A stretch of 64,000 nucleotides of DNA from the NCBI RefSeq assembly GCF_900220965.1, contig NZ_OBQC01000002.1, positions 124,001 to 188,000 of the forward strand, in the 5' to 3' direction. The stretch is from Ureibacillus acetophenoni (GTDB lineage: Bacteria > Bacillota > Bacilli > Bacillales_A > Planococcaceae). The stretch's first letter is position 1; the number at the start of each line of letters is the position of its first letter. The translations under genes and the position numbers were made by a program. This document shows positions 63,067-64,000 of the stretch, piece by piece. The notes beneath the pieces were generated by a model, which ran no database searches, was not told the origin of the DNA, and saw nothing but the letters and a program-made list of their open reading frames with translations.

Positions 63067-63086
63067 TAATTAGGAGGTTTGAATTG

Positions 63087-63662
63087 ATGAAATTTAAGCC
63101 CCGTTTGGGAATTGATATTGACGGTACAGTAACTACCGCAGATACACTCATTCCACATATAAATAAGAGATATAACACAAATATTGTTTTAGATGATGTG
63201 ATTGAATACGATTTCCTTAGTGCATTTACTGAACCAATTGACAGAGACGAATTTGCGAAATGGTTTAAGGAAAACGAAGCATATATGTATTCAGTTAGTG
63301 AAATTGCAAATAATGCGCAATCGATTCTAAATGAGTGGCATTCAATCTATGAGTTGTATTATATTTCAGCTCGTAATCAGGATGTACTCCCGATTACATA
63401 TAAATGGTTTGAAGAAAATGAAGTTCCCTATCATCATATCGAGTTAATTGGCAGTCATGACAAAATAGAAGTTGCAAAAAAACATGGCGTACATGTCTTC
63501 TTTGAAGATAAGCATGATAATGCAGTATCAATTGCAGAGGAATTAAAGATTCCTGTTATACTCTTTGATACTCCATATAATAGAAAAGCAGTTCCTAATA
63601 ATGTCATTCGTGTTCACAATTGGCAAGAAGCGAATGATTGGATTAAACGTCATTTTAAATAG
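63087..63662 (+). CDS. yqfW: 5'-nucleotidase-like HAD hydrolase (YqfW-like)
   Basis: 191 aa from ATG 63087 (AGGAGG at 9 nt; a TTG at 63084 is adjacent). HAD motif I GIDIDGTVTTAD, motif II YYISARNQD, and motif IV FFEDKHDNAVSIA. Matches the 5'(3')-deoxyribonucleotidase-like family of YqfW. Follows ispG by 20 bp and probably shares its transcript. Confidence 0.88.
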   Translation: MKFKPRLGIDIDGTVTTADTLIPHINKRYNTNIVLDDVIEYDFLSAFTEPIDRDEFAKWFKENEAYMYSVSEIANNAQSILNEWHSIYELYYISARNQDVLPITYKWFEENEVPYHHIELIGSHDKIEVAKKHGVHVFFEDKHDNAVSIAEELKIPVILFDTPYNRKAVPNNVIRVHNWQEANDWIKRHFK

Positions 63663-63669
63663 AAAGCAA

Positions 63670-63710
63670 GGGTAATATAGAAAAGATCATTTCTATATTA
63701 CCCTTTTTTC
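63670..63710 (+). terminator. Terminator of ispG-yqfW
   Basis: 14-bp stem GGGTAATATAGAAA (63670-63683) / TTTCTATATTACCC (63690-63703), then seven T. Confidence 0.95.
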
Positions 63711-63719
63711 TTTGCCTTT

Positions 63720-63848
63720 TTATACATCTAAAATCCCTCTCATCCAACGATCAACGAATGTTTCAAACGTAATTCCATAACGATTATAAATATCATGATA
63801 GACAAAGTAGACTCCTAACTTATCAAGAATCTCATCATCAATTTTCAT
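63720..63848 (-). CDS. Small ORF, 42 aa, unknown
   Basis: ATG 63848 (GGAAG at 5 nt) encodes MKIDDEILDKLGVYFVYHDI followed by 22 residues ending MRGILDV. Helical, acidic N terminus and aromatic centre, no signal. The RBS and plain codon use make it credible; family not recognised. The ispG-yqfW terminator faces it. The last 150 bp of the window hold nothing else I can support. Confidence 0.55.
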   Translation of the reverse strand: MKIDDEILDKLGVYFVYHDIYNRYGITFETFVDRWMRGILDV

Positions 63849-64000
63849 GCTTTCTTCCTTTCGCAAGTAGAATTAAATGTTTTACCTCTAAAGTCTTTAT
63901 CCACTATTTTTCGGAAGTTTGCTATTTTTCTAATATTTTATATTAATTCATATATTTGTCTAAAATAGTTTGAATTTGAATGACCTTTCTCCATTCTTTT

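Noticed and set aside
1-64000. CRISPR arrays, tRNA/rRNA genes, transposons or prophage
   Set aside because: I saw no spaced direct-repeat array, cloverleaf, transposase, integrase or phage structural gene; mobile content is limited to the two introns.

Overview
The window is low-GC, Gram-positive chromosomal DNA from a Bacillaceae/Caryophanaceae (Planococcaceae)-type Firmicute. Gene order across much of it follows the Bacillus subtilis yqf-yqg-yqh segment (ispG, yqfZ-like, DUF1189, sodA ... pbpA, pst operon ... rpmG, yqgN, yqgQ, yqgS, yqgW, yqgX, yqgY, comG operon, aroK, gcv operon, lipM, yqhL, yqhQ, yqhR, aroQ, pepP). Ribosome-binding sites are strong AGGAGG types, TTG/GTG starts are common, and rho-independent terminators are plentiful. 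I saw no rRNA, tRNA, CRISPR array, transposase or prophage.

Layout. 1-2.8 kb: pepP (cut by the window edge), aroQ, yqhR, yqhQ. 2.8-7.1 kb: a B12-dependent (class II) ribonucleotide reductase gene, nrdJ, in three exons separated by two group I introns. One intron carries an HNH homing-endonuclease ORF with four zinc-finger-like repeats; the other carries a short remnant of an endonuclease-like ORF. 7.3-13.2 kb: lipM, yqhL and the glycine-cleavage operon gcvT-gcvPA-gcvPB behind a tandem glycine riboswitch. 13.4-17.8 kb: aroK and the comGA-GG DNA-uptake pseudopilus operon with a ComK-type box. 18-24.7 kb: a SufR-like regulator and small conserved yqg genes, an LtaS-type lipoteichoic acid synthase, a folate salvage enzyme, rpmG and two linked envelope proteins of unknown role.

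24.7-29.9 kb: a LysR regulator divergent from an MFS exporter, a glutathione-peroxidase-like gene, and trpE-trpG behind a tryptophan T-box. 29.9-36.8 kb: the phosphate operon pstSCAB-phoU with Pho-box repeats, then a class B penicillin-binding protein. 37-46 kb: an LnrJKLMN-like antibiotic-sensing and export locus (histidine kinase, response regulator, ABC-2 exporter) with an unusual serine hydrolase gene between regulator and exporter, then an M48 protease and an EamA transporter. 46-57.3 kb: an accessory catabolic block with a TRAP transporter, SDR, PPC-domain protein, acyl-CoA ligase, thiolase and DUF35 protein, next to a 2-hydroxyacid oxidase (GlcD/GlcF-like) and a CdaR-type regulator. 57.5-64 kb: stress and lipase genes, sodA, DUF1189, a YqfZ-like protein, ispG, a nucleotidase and a 42-aa ORF.

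Most noteworthy: (1) the doubly interrupted nrdJ, whose first intron falls between the radical-cysteine and glutamate codons of the active site and whose promoter carries an NrdR-like palindrome nested in a longer inverted repeat; (2) the serine hydrolase inside the Lnr-like locus, which lacks a normal start codon (apparent ATA behind a perfect RBS) and has a poly-A frameshift near its C terminus; (3) the TRAP/CoA-ligase/thiolase/DUF35/PPC catabolic block, whose substrate cannot be read from sequence.
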